14,436 bases of DNA from Bacteroidota bacterium. GTDB lineage: Bacteria; Bacteroidota; Ignavibacteria; T3Sed10-11. Below, piece after piece: positions 1 through 8,200 of the stretch. Position 1 is the stretch's first letter. Every line of letters starts with the position of its first letter. The notes below the pieces were generated by a model. That model made no database searches, was not told the DNA's origin, and saw only the letters and a program-made list of their open reading frames with translations. The position numbers and the translations under genes are program-made. The DNA lies in NCBI GenBank assembly GCA_007128495.1, contig SKXH01000002.1, forward strand, positions 1-14,436, in the 5' to 3' direction.

Positions 1-228
1 CTGACAAGAAAACAGCGTGAAATTATAAATGATACGGTAAAAGAACTCGCCGATCGTTTGATGGTTGATATCGATTATGAAGCTCTCTTCGAATTGGAGG
101 TTTCACCGTTACAGGTGTTGGTTGTTCGTCATTTCGGGTTCGGCGGCGTGTACCCGGCGGTACCGATGATGGATCAGATATTACAATGGTCGGAAGAGTG
201 GCTCATTGATCATAATCTTGCGTTATAA
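1..228 (+). CDS. C-terminal fragment of an unrecognised protein
   Basis: An open frame enters from the left edge and ends at TAA 226-228, giving the last 75 residues of a protein whose start lies outside the window. The tail is rich in acidic and hydrophobic residues, including a stretch reading VSPLQVLVVRHFGFGGVYPA and an ending LQWSEEWLIDHNLAL. I do not recognise the family. No signal peptide, transmembrane segment or repeat is visible in this part. An in-frame ATG at 61 exists, but the frame is open and protein-like before it, so the gene probably starts upstream. It converges on the HEPN remnant, with only 8 bases between the two stop codons, and no clear terminator hairpin lies between them. 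Confidence 0.6.
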   Translation: MTRKQREIINDTVKELADRLMVDIDYEALFELEVSPLQVLVVRHFGFGGVYPAVPMMDQILQWSEEWLIDHNLAL

Positions 229-236
229 TTATCGTT

Positions 237-479
237 TCATTCACCAATTCTACTCTTGATATGCCCGGCAAGATTTTTAAACCTCTCAAGTACGTCTGGT
301 AACTGCGTATATATTTCTTCTGCCATTTCGAGATTATAGATATGTGCAGTTTTGTTTCTTAGATCAATGATAGTCATCCAGTAATCATCATAATCCAAAA
401 TACTAAGTTTATATGCCTCACGGTAACATGAACGGGGTGACTGACAGACTATACCATGATACTCTTCAATTTTTGCATT
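237..479 (-). pseudogene. Remnant of a HEPN (HI0074-type) nucleotidyltransferase-partner gene
   Basis: Read on the minus strand, 80 codons end at the stop at 239-237. The translation contains SPRSCYREAYKLSILDYDDY, then RNKTAHIYNLEMAEEIY. This matches the C-terminal half of the HI0074-type 'nucleotidyltransferase substrate binding' HEPN family, including the RNxxxH (R-x4-H) active-site motif, codons at about 339-356. Family members are usually about 130-140 residues, with a first helical half ending in a '..eYhGI' junction. Here the frame closes at an in-frame stop (482-480) just before that junction, and I found no convincing N-terminal half in the other minus-strand frames. No ATG, GTG or TTG start would retain the core. 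The usual MNT nucleotidyltransferase partner is not visible either. It looks like a 5'-truncated toxin-antitoxin or defence-type remnant. This remnant plus a possible atpD promoter account for most of the 352-base gap between coding genes. Confidence 0.75.
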
Positions 480-489
480 TCACTGTACT

Positions 490-517
490 TTTCAATATAT
501 TTACTATGTTTTATACA
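490..517 (+). promoter_or_regulatory. Weak candidate promoter for atpD-atpC
   Basis: TTTCAA (490-495) and TATACA (512-517) are separated by 16 bases in AT-rich DNA upstream of atpD. The -10-like hexamer is reasonable, but the -35-like hexamer matches the sigma70 consensus at only about three positions. It would leave a leader of roughly 55 bases ending in a purine-rich ribosome site (GAAAGGA, about 569-575) before ATG 581. This is an inference from spacing and composition only. Confidence 0.22.
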
Positions 518-580
518 AGTCTAAGTAAAACAACCGTTTAATACCTGTGTCAACACTGAAGCTAAATAGAAAGGAACCTG

Positions 581-1990
581 ATGAATAAAGGTAAAATTAT
601 TCAGGTGATTGGTCCTGTGGTGGACGTCGAATTCTCTGAAGGGCAACTTCCATATATATTAAATTCATTGAACATCCCCAGAAAAAGTATAGAAGGCGAA
701 GAAGAAGATCTTGTATGCGAGGTGCAGCAGCATCTCGGCGAAAACAGGGTCAGGGCTGTTGCTATGGATGCAACGGACGGTCTCGTTCGCGGGATGGAAG
801 TTATCGATACCGGATCTCCTATTGAAGTCCCGGTCGGACCAGAAGTACTCGGTCGATTGCTCGATGTTACGGGCAGAACCATTGACGGATTAGAGCCGCC
901 GAAAACCGAGAAACGCTATCCGATTCACCGCCCCGCACCTGAGTTTCAGGATTTAAGTCCGAAAAAAGAGATGTTTGAAACAGGCATTAAAGTACTCGAT
1001 CTTATCGAGCCCTATTCACGAGGCGGTAAGACAGGTCTGTTCGGTGGTGCCGGTGTTGGAAAAACAGTTTTGATTCTGGAATTAATTCACAATATTGCAA
1101 TTCACCACGGTGGTTACTCGGTGTTTGGAGGCGTGGGTGAGCGTACTCGTGAAGGAAACGATCTCTGGCTCGAAATGAGTGAGTCGGGTGTGCTTGATAA
1201 AACGTCGCTTGTATTCGGACAGATGAACGAGCCGCCGGGTGCACGTTTGCGGGTCGGTCTGACTGCTTTAACGATGGCAGAATATTTCCGGGATGATGAG
1301 GGGAAAGACGTTCTCCTATTTATTGATAATATCTTCAGGTTCGTGCAGGCAGGAGCGGAAGTTTCGGCATTGCTCGGGCGTATGCCATCTGCCGTAGGGT
1401 ATCAGCCGACGCTCGGTACCGAAATGGGTGCATTGCAGGAACGAATTACATCCACAAAGAAAGGTTCGATCACATCGGTGCAGGCGATCTATGTTCCTGC
1501 CGACGACTTGACCGACCCCGCTCCTGCTACGACATTTTCGCATCTTGATGCAACGACTGTGTTGAGCCGGCAGATAGCGGAACTTGGTATATATCCGGCG
1601 GTAGATCCGCTCGATTCCACGTCGCGTATTATGGAGCCGGGTATCCTCGGTCAAGAACACTTTTATGTAGCAAACAGGGTCAAAGAGATATTACAGACAT
1701 ATAAGGACCTGCAGGATATCATTAACATTCTCGGTATTGATGAGCTGTCGGATGAGGATAAGCTCACCGTTGCACGGGCCCGAAAAATACAGCGGTTCCT
1801 ATCGCAGCCGTTCTTCGTTGCGGAACAGTTCACCGGCTATGAAGGACGATATGTAAAACTTGAAGATACGATTACCGGCTTTAAGTCGATTATCGAAGGC
1901 GAAGTAGATGACATTCCCGAAGGCGCCTTTCTGATGGTCGGCACGATCGATGAAGCAGTCGAAAAAGCCAAAAAGATGCAGGCAGCATAA
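581..1990 (+). CDS. atpD: F-type ATP synthase subunit beta
   Basis: This is the catalytic beta subunit of the F1 sector, which makes ATP at the alpha/beta interface on the cytoplasmic face of the inner membrane. At 469 residues it has the usual family length. It has an N-terminal beta-barrel domain (about 1-80), the Walker A loop GGAGVGKT at 155-162, the GERTREGNDL segment at 186-195 with catalytic Glu187 and Arg188 (equivalent to E. coli Glu181/Arg182), the Walker B/IDNIFRF stretch at 248-254, and the lever DELSDED at 387-393, a conservative variant of DELSEED. ATG 581 is preceded by GAAAGGA about six bases away. The TAA overlaps the next ATG by one base, so atpC is translationally coupled. 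atpA and atpG are not adjacent, meaning the ATP synthase genes are split into at least two loci, as in Chlorobi and relatives. Confidence 0.99.
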   Translation: MNKGKIIQVIGPVVDVEFSEGQLPYILNSLNIPRKSIEGEEEDLVCEVQQHLGENRVRAVAMDATDGLVRGMEVIDTGSPIEVPVGPEVLGRLLDVTGRTIDGLEPPKTEKRYPIHRPAPEFQDLSPKKEMFETGIKVLDLIEPYSRGGKTGLFGGAGVGKTVLILELIHNIAIHHGGYSVFGGVGERTREGNDLWLEMSESGVLDKTSLVFGQMNEPPGARLRVGLTALTMAEYFRDDEGKDVLLFIDNIFRFVQAGAEVSALLGRMPSAVGYQPTLGTEMGALQERITSTKKGSITSVQAIYVPADDLTDPAPATTFSHLDATTVLSRQIAELGIYPAVDPLDSTSRIMEPGILGQEHFYVANRVKEILQTYKDLQDIINILGIDELSDEDKLTVARARKIQRFLSQPFFVAEQFTGYEGRYVKLEDTITGFKSIIEGEVDDIPEGAFLMVGTIDEAVEKAKKMQAA

Positions 1991-2418
1991 TGAATGATAA
2001 GACATTCAAACTTGATATTGTCGCACCCGACCGGGTTGTATACAAAGGCCGGGTGCGCAGTTTTTCCGCGCCGGGTGAGCTTGGTACATTTCAGGTGTTG
2101 GTAAATCATGCGCCGTTACTCAGTTCACTCGTCGTCGGTGAAGTGAAGTTTACCGATGAAGATGGAAACATCGAATATTTTGCAACCAGCGGTGGATTTG
2201 TGGAAGTGCGTGATAATCGCGTGCGTGCGCTGCTCGATGCAGCGGAACGGGCCGATGAAATAGATGTTGACCGGGCACAAGAATCGCGAAATAGAGCGCT
2301 TGAGCGAATTAAAAGCAGAGCATCCGATACTAATATGGCACGCGCCAAACGATCGCTTGAACGCGCTAATAACAGATTGAAAGTTGCACAGCGCACGAAA
2401 GAAACTGCTGCCGCATAA
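1990..2418 (+). CDS. atpC: F-type ATP synthase subunit epsilon
   Basis: Epsilon is part of the central stalk of F1. It links gamma to the c-ring and can inhibit ATP hydrolysis. The 142-residue product begins with the typical FKLDIVAPDRVVY strand and GELGTFQVLVNHAPLLS loop of the N-terminal beta-sandwich (about 1-87). It then continues into a long Arg/Ala-rich helical region (about 90-140) that corresponds to the C-terminal two-helix inhibitory domain. Some bacterial epsilon subunits lack these helices, but this one keeps them. The start ATG (1990-1992) shares a base with the atpD stop, so translation is coupled. About 80 bases with no obvious strong terminator follow before the next gene. Confidence 0.97.
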   Translation: MNDKTFKLDIVAPDRVVYKGRVRSFSAPGELGTFQVLVNHAPLLSSLVVGEVKFTDEDGNIEYFATSGGFVEVRDNRVRALLDAAERADEIDVDRAQESRNRALERIKSRASDTNMARAKRSLERANNRLKVAQRTKETAAA

Positions 2419-2498
2419 TGATGACTAATTAATTGGTTCTTATCCTTCCATTCAGAACGTATCATTATTGAAACATTACTTGGGGCGAGGAAAATAAT

Positions 2499-3587
2499 AT
2501 GGGTAAAACATACGGAGTGATTATGGCAGGGGGGATCGGCGCACGGTTCTGGCCATTGAGCAGAGAACGAAAACCGAAACAGTTTCTTTCCATTTTCGGC
2601 AATGAGTCGTTAATTGAGATGACCTTCAACCGGCTCCGCAAAATTATCGATACGGAAAATATTTATGTCGTTACCAATGAAGTGCAGCAACAGGCGATAA
2701 ATGAACAATTGGCCGAACTTCCTGAAGAGAATATAATTACTGAGCCGATCGGCAGAAATACCGCTCCTTGTATCGGCCTTGCGGCGCTTCATATCAAGCA
2801 TCGTGATCCTGATGCCACGATGGTCATTGTTCCGGCCGATCACATTATTCAGAATGTTGACGAGTTTGTGCGGATAATGAAAAACGCAATAGAGGTTGCA
2901 AATGACACCGGACAGCTCGTTACTATTGGTATTAAACCGACACGTCCTGAAACCGGATATGGTTATATTCAGTATATCGAGGAGAATCCGAAAAAGAATC
3001 CATATGTAGATAAAGGTGCGTTCCGGGTAAAAACGTTTGCCGAGAAACCGAATCTCTCAACTGCAGAACGATTTCTCGAAAGCGGCGATTTTCTCTGGAA
3101 CAGCGGCATGTTTATCTGGAAGGTCGAGACTATTATGGGAGAAATACGTAATCTTCTTCCGGAGTTATACGATGGATTACAAAACATTACGGGTACCATC
3201 GGAGACGATAAATACTATAGCACATTGAATCAGGTGTACCGTATGATCAGGGGTATCTCGATTGACTACGGTGTGATGGAGAAGGCCGAAAATGTCTATG
3301 TATTATGCGGCGACTTCGGCTGGAGCGACGTCGGTTCGTGGGATGAAGTATATCGTGTAAGCAGTAAGGATAAACACGGCAATGCGTCACACGGTCGCGT
3401 CATTGCACGGAACAGTAATAACAATTTGCTTCTGGCAAATAGCCGTGTTATTGCCACGCATGGTGTTGATGATTTAATTATCGTGGAGACCGATGATGCG
3501 ATCCTTGTATGTAAACGAGGTGAATCACAAGATGTAAAAGAAGTAGTCGATTATATACGGCGTAAACATATAGACGACCTTTTGTAA
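2499..3587 (+). CDS. manC: Mannose-1-phosphate guanylyltransferase
   Basis: This enzyme makes GDP-mannose from mannose-1-phosphate and GTP in the cytoplasm, supplying activated mannose (and derived fucose or rhamnose) for surface polysaccharide or glycoprotein synthesis. The 362-residue product opens with the nucleotidyltransferase signature GGIGARFWPLSRERKPKQF (11-29). It continues with TEPIGRNTAP (81-90), VPADH (111-115), PETGYGYI (150-157), FAEKP (180-184), WNSGMFIW (200-207) and GDFGWSDVGSW (271-281), all typical of the GDP-mannose pyrophosphorylase family. It ends at about the guanylyltransferase domain plus a short beta-helix-like tail, so it lacks the fused phosphomannose isomerase domain of the bifunctional AlgA/ManC type. 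A purine-rich GCGAGGA site lies about 8 bases before ATG 2499. No phosphomannomutase or glycosyltransferase genes are next to it. Confidence 0.96.
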   Translation: MGKTYGVIMAGGIGARFWPLSRERKPKQFLSIFGNESLIEMTFNRLRKIIDTENIYVVTNEVQQQAINEQLAELPEENIITEPIGRNTAPCIGLAALHIKHRDPDATMVIVPADHIIQNVDEFVRIMKNAIEVANDTGQLVTIGIKPTRPETGYGYIQYIEENPKKNPYVDKGAFRVKTFAEKPNLSTAERFLESGDFLWNSGMFIWKVETIMGEIRNLLPELYDGLQNITGTIGDDKYYSTLNQVYRMIRGISIDYGVMEKAENVYVLCGDFGWSDVGSWDEVYRVSSKDKHGNASHGRVIARNSNNNLLLANSRVIATHGVDDLIIVETDDAILVCKRGESQDVKEVVDYIRRKHIDDLL

Positions 3588-3604
3588 AATCGATGGGATC
3601 GACT

Positions 3605-4051
3605 ATGAAGCGTTGGGTTTATAATTCTGTTTTTCTTATTTTAATAGCAGCATTGCTATACGGCTGTACTGCGAGTCCACGGTTTACCGGCAATGAACAT
3701 CCCTCTGACAGACGCGAGCCGGCAGGATATACCGGGAGGGATGCAGTTTTAACGATAGAAGGAGTGGCTTCATATTATGCGCACGATTTTCACGGACGAA
3801 AAACAGCCAACGGTGAGACTTACGATATGTATGCGATGACCGCCGCGCATAAAACATTTCCGTTTGGTACGGTTGTTCGCGTTCACAACCTGTCGAACGG
3901 TAAAATTACTGTCGTTCGAATTAATGACCGGGGGCCGTTTGTTGAAGGGCGCATTATCGATCTGTCACTCGGCGCTGCACAAAAGGTAGGTATGATTGAA
4001 TCCGGCACTGCACGCGTCCGGCTTGAAGTTCTCCAATGGGGTGAACAATAA
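3605..4051 (+). CDS. rlpA: RlpA-like double-psi beta-barrel lipoprotein
   Basis: This is an envelope lipoprotein of the RlpA family. Characterised members are septal lytic transglycosylases that cut peptidoglycan strands lacking stem peptides. From ATG 3605 the product is 148 residues. It has a short basic n-region, a hydrophobic core and the lipobox LLYGC with Cys21 as the lipidation site. The double-psi barrel covers about 50-143 and shows GVASYYA (53-59), FHGRKTANGETY (62-73), TAAHKTFPFGT (79-89), RINDRGPF (105-112) and RIIDLS (116-121). There is no SPOR domain, so septal targeting by denuded glycan, as in E. coli RlpA, is not evident. An in-frame ATG at 3593 adds four residues, but the later start gives a cleaner signal peptide and has a GGGA stretch just upstream. 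It begins 17 bases after manC, suggesting one transcript. Confidence 0.92.
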   Translation: MKRWVYNSVFLILIAALLYGCTASPRFTGNEHPSDRREPAGYTGRDAVLTIEGVASYYAHDFHGRKTANGETYDMYAMTAAHKTFPFGTVVRVHNLSNGKITVVRINDRGPFVEGRIIDLSLGAAQKVGMIESGTARVRLEVLQWGEQ

Positions 4052-4061
4052 TAGATATCCT

Positions 4062-4709
4062 ATGGCTAAAAAACTGATCACTGAACAAACCATTAATGAT
4101 GCGCATCAAAAAGGATGCAGAGTTCTGTATGTTGATAAAGGGGATATCGTAACACCGGCAGCCCGCGACCGTGCTGTGCTTTTGCGCATTGAGCTTTCAA
4201 CCGGTAAACCGCCGGAAAAGAAAACGGATTCTACGAACAGACCCGTAAAAGAAAAAGGAGGGATCGTTGTGATCGGTTCTGACCACGGCGGCTTTGCTAT
4301 GAAAAACGAATTGAGTCAGCATATTAAAGAACTCGGTTATGAAGTGTTGGATGTCGGAACGTATTCCGAAGAGTCGTGTGATTATCCTGACTTTGCATAT
4401 GCGGTTGCATACTCCGTTGCACGGGGAGAGGCCTGGCGGGGTGTGATGATCGATGGTGCCGGTATCGGTTCAAGTATGGCCGCGAACAAAGTGCCGGGCA
4501 TACGGGCCGCATGCTGTTATAATGAGTTTTCTGCCCGGAACAGCCGTGAACATAATGACGCAAATGTACTGACATTGGGAAGCAGGGGCGTCGGTATCGA
4601 GATTGCGAAGGGAATAGTTAGTATTTTTCTGAATACATGGTTCAGCGGCGGGCGGCATAAAAAGCGAATTGATAAAGTAATGGATATTGAAAAAAGATTT
4701 GTTAAGTGA
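4062..4709 (+). CDS. rpiB: RpiB/LacA/LacB-family sugar-phosphate isomerase with N-terminal extension
   Basis: This family interconverts ribose-5-phosphate and ribulose-5-phosphate, or related aldose/ketose phosphates. From ATG 4062 the product is 215 residues, clearly longer than the usual 140-150. Residues 68-210 form the isomerase domain: IGSDHGGFAMKNEL (71-84), DVGTYSEESCDYPDFA (97-112), GAGIGSSMAANKVPGIRAA (132-150), NSREHNDANVLTLGSR (160-175) and GGRHKKRIDK (197-206). Where E. coli RpiB has its catalytic Cys (..ICGTGIG), this protein has Asp131 (MIDGAGIG). Residues 1-50 (KKLITEQTINDAHQKGC, then IVTPAARDRA) resemble the N-terminal segment of ethanolamine-utilisation EutQ, from memory of that family. 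An in-frame GTG at 4041 is a possible alternative start. The gene starts 10 bases after rlpA. The substrate may not be ribose-5-phosphate. Confidence 0.92.
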   Translation: MAKKLITEQTINDAHQKGCRVLYVDKGDIVTPAARDRAVLLRIELSTGKPPEKKTDSTNRPVKEKGGIVVIGSDHGGFAMKNELSQHIKELGYEVLDVGTYSEESCDYPDFAYAVAYSVARGEAWRGVMIDGAGIGSSMAANKVPGIRAACCYNEFSARNSREHNDANVLTLGSRGVGIEIAKGIVSIFLNTWFSGGRHKKRIDKVMDIEKRFVK

Positions 4710-4742
4710 ATCATAACAATTCCGAATAAGGAGGTATTCCCG

Positions 4743-5087
4743 ATGGCCGATTGTATATTCTGTGAGATAGTTAACAAACGTATGAAAAGCGATATTGTGC
4801 ACGAAGATGAAGAACTGGTTGCATTCAATGACATTAATCCGCAGGCGCCGGTACATACATTGATCGTACCGCGAAAACATATTGAGTCCATCCACTCCAT
4901 GAAACCTGAAGATGCACCCTTAGTGAGCAAGATGGTGCTGATTGCCCAAAAAATAGCCGAAAAATACAAATTAAACGACGATGGCTACCGGCTCGTAGTT
5001 AATTACGGGATTAACGGCGGCCAAACGGTGCCGCACCTACACCTGCATATTCTTGGCGGACGCCGTATGACATGGCCTCCGGGTTAG
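4743..5087 (+). CDS. HIT-family (histidine triad) nucleotide hydrolase
   Basis: This is a small cytoplasmic nucleotide-binding hydrolase of the Hint branch, typically acting on phosphoramidates such as AMP-lysine-type substrates. The 114-residue product has the Hint opening CIFCEIVNKRMKSDIVHEDE (4-23, with Cys4 and Cys7), FNDINPQAPVHTLIVPRKH (28-46) and the catalytic triad motif VPHLHLHIL (97-104: His98, His100, His102). It ends in the family-typical WPPG tail. The start is decided by a near-perfect Shine-Dalgarno AAGGAGGT at 4728-4735, eight bases before ATG 4743. This site is stronger than those of its neighbours and suggests well-translated, independent initiation. It is the last gene of the housekeeping run. 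No convincing terminator hairpin follows. Confidence 0.96.
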   Translation: MADCIFCEIVNKRMKSDIVHEDEELVAFNDINPQAPVHTLIVPRKHIESIHSMKPEDAPLVSKMVLIAQKIAEKYKLNDDGYRLVVNYGINGGQTVPHLHLHILGGRRMTWPPG

Positions 5088-5191
5088 TGTTGATTTTATC
5101 TGTTCAAATACCTATATTTGGAGAACATTAAAGATTAATTTATAACTATTTACGGGTGTGCCTATCAGCAGTTCGTTAGAAGTTTTTTAAA

Positions 5192-5220
5192 TTTACATTG
5201 TTGGGATAGTATCTTATAAG
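5192..5220 (+). promoter_or_regulatory. Candidate sigma70-type promoter for the porU operon
   Basis: TTTACA (5192-5197) and TATAAG (5215-5220) are separated by exactly 17 bases, matching the sigma70 consensus at five of six positions in each hexamer. Transcription would begin near 5227. That lies only about six bases before the GTG at 5233 but gives a leader of about 54 bases to the ATG at 5281, so it favours the downstream start for porU. It sits in the 145-base intergenic stretch between the housekeeping run and the secretion block. It is predicted from sequence only; FCB bacteria may use a different consensus. Confidence 0.42.
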
Positions 5221-5280
5221 GTTAAGGTTGCTGTGTCTTTTAACGAACATATATTGCCAATAGGTGCATTCTGTCGGAAA

Positions 5281-8200
5281 ATGACCGAATGGAAAGGGTA
5301 TTCGCACGAACACCGCCGTTCGGTTTTTTATTTTCTGTGGGTGATCGCTTTTATAGCTGCGGGTGTCGCAGTATTATCTAATACTGCTAACGCACAGTCG
5401 TCCGGTCAACATCATCCCGCCTATCCTGATGTTACAATTCTCGAATCCGATTCACGCGGCATAACAATCGAATACCGGATGAAAGATGTCCGATACGATA
5501 CACTGTCATTGGACGATCGTGAATATACCGGTATTTCATTCTACGGCGGACAGTCTCCCGAACGAACCGACCCGGCATATCCCGATCTTAAATACCGTGC
5601 GATAACAATTGCAATGCCTGCTGCCGGTGAGCCGATGATCGAAGTGTTGCAAAAAGATTATCAAACCGTTCGCGGTCTTCGCATTCCTCCGCTCGGCGAT
5701 CTGCAAAAAGATGAAGACGGCGAGATGTTTCTCTCAGCAGCCGGTATTGATGTACAAAGAGATATCGATCAACCGGTAGTAGATATTCACGATATCGGTG
5801 AAGTGCGGGGAGTTGTGCTTGGTACGCTTCATGTACATCCGGTACAGCTTGAGCAAGACGGTAATACCGTGCAACTGCATAACCGTATCGTCGTGCGGGT
5901 GTCGTTTGACAGCGGATCATTCGGTACAATCGATAATTATACACACGAAATTCTTCGTAACACAATACTCAATATTGGTCAGGTATTGGCTGCACCTGAA
6001 GCACGATTAAGGATGGAGGGGTTACGTGCAGCTCCCGAAGCACACGAAAACAGCGTCCTTGCAGATGGTTCATGGTTCCGGATATCAGTAGAAGAGGAGG
6101 GAATGTATCGTATTAACGGATCGGTACTTGAAGAGGCAGGAATTCCCGTTAATCAAATTGATCCGCGGACTATTAAAATGTACGGTCACGGCGGCCGGAT
6201 GCTGCCCGAAGATATAACCACTGACAGACCCGAGGATCTCGTCGAGCTAGCTATTTATGTTCGCGGGGAGAATGACGGTCAGTTCGATGCCGGTGACTAT
6301 ATTGTTTTTTACGGCACGGGCACGACGACATGGGATTATGATCCCGAAAAACGTTTGTATCTCCACCAATTTAATTACTATACCGGTGAGAACACATACT
6401 TTATCACATACGGCGGCGAACCCGGACGACGGATGCAAAGTGTATCATCGCTGAGTGAACAAAATCCCATTCAACCCGATCACTTTGTTTCAAGTTTGTT
6501 GTATCGTGATCCTAAAATTAATTTACTCGATTCAGGCCGGGAGTGGATGGGAGAGTCATTCTCGCCGGGAAATGTATCGACATTTACCCATCAATTGCAT
6601 GGGTTCACACCTCAATCACCCATCCGGTATCGTATTCAAGTTGCTGCACGGGCACCAAGTCCCACAACATTTAGCATCGAAGATCAGGGACAGGAACTCG
6701 GGAGTATTCCTGTTTCGGCGGTTAGTCTCAGTACGATAATCGGGAATTATGCAGCTCGAAGTTCAACCACGATATTTACACGATCGGGCTCACTACCGGA
6801 TAACCGGAGTGCCTTACGGTTTCAATACAATGCCGGCGCTCAATCAGAAGGTTTTCTTGAGTGGTTTGAAATCCATTATCCCCGCAGCTTTCAAGCTCAC
6901 GATGACTATTTATTGTTTTCTGCTCCCGATACCACAGGTATCGTCGAATTCAACGTCGAAGGATTTACATCGTCACAAATTATCGCATATGAAGTGACGG
7001 ATCACGCATCGGTATCCCGTATTAACGCGGAGATAGACGGAGCCGCCGCAAGATTTCAGACAGAGGAGCAGAGCGGTGCGCCCGGCAGGTATACCGCGGT
7101 TGCACCGAACGGTTACAATGTAATTGAAGAAATTGAACCGGTTGAGAATTCAAATCTCCGGGGTATCAGCGAAGGTGCGGAATTTATAATTATTGCATAC
7201 CCCGAATTTATCTCTGAAGCCGAACGGCTGCGTGATCATCGTGAAAACTTTCCGGTTAATAATCTGGAAACTATAGTTGTCGATGTTCAAAAAGTATACA
7301 ATGAATTTTCCGGAGGTTTGGTCGATCCGACAGCAATACGTGATTTCCTTTATCACACATACGAGTCCTGGCAAATCACGCCCGAATATGTATTACTATT
7401 CGGGGCAGGTTCGTATGATTACCGGGAGTATCTCGGCTACCGGCGTAATTTTATTCCGACGTGGCAGACAACCGAATCCTTCAGTCAGATCAATACCTAT
7501 ACCACCGACGACTACTTCGTGCAGTTCTTCCCCGGTTCACGACGTCCGTCACTATCCATCGGTCGATTGAATGCAATTCACGAAGATGATGCCCGGGTGA
7601 TGGTCGATAAGATCATCAATTATGAAACCGGTTCGGACCATGGCGCGTGGAGAAATCTGGTAACGTACATCGCCGATAATGGTCTTACGACCCGGGGCGG
7701 CGATGAAGGAAATCTCCATACGTGGCAATCGGAACAGCTTGCACGCGATTACACTCCGGGAGCATTCGAGAAAGAAAAAATTTACATGATCGAATATCCG
7801 ATTGAAAATACTGCCAGCGGACGGCGAATGCCCGAGGTCAACAGGGAAATTGTGCAACGGTTTAATCAGGGCTCGCTTATTATAAACTGGACCGGTCATG
7901 GTAACCCGCGTGTGTGGGCACATGAATGGATATTTGTGAAAGAAACGACCATCCCGCAGCTCCATAACCGCGACCGGCTTGCTTTTATTACCGCCGCAAC
8001 CTGCGATTTTTCACGCTTTGATGATCCAAGCGAACAAAGCGGCGGCGAATTGCTCGTAAGCAGTGAGAACGGCGGAGCGATTGCGCTTCTTTCATCCTCC
8101 CGCATCGTATGGTCTTCCGACAACGCACAGTTTAATAATCGATATTATCAAAATCTTTTGAATCCGTTGAACGACGATACCTATCCGCGAATAGGCGATG

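Noticed and set aside
1002..1660. Long minus-strand open frames opposite atpD
   Set aside because: They are antisense shadows of a strongly conserved gene, with no family similarity, no ribosome site and unnatural composition.
2411..2470. Inverted repeat ATAATGAT / ATCATTAT after atpC as a terminator
   Set aside because: The arms are only 8 bases, AT-rich and separated by nearly 40 bases, with no T-run, so a functional terminator is not supported.
3996..4061. An upstream ATG (3996) for rpiB overlapping the rlpA end
   Set aside because: The extra 22 residues are the out-of-frame reading of conserved rlpA sequence, and recognisable protein similarity begins at the ATG at 4062.
5233..5280. GTG at 5233 as the start of porU
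   Set aside because: It is in frame with an AAGG-like stretch upstream, but the candidate promoter overlaps that site and the ATG at 5281 gives a more normal signal peptide. Kept only as an alternative.
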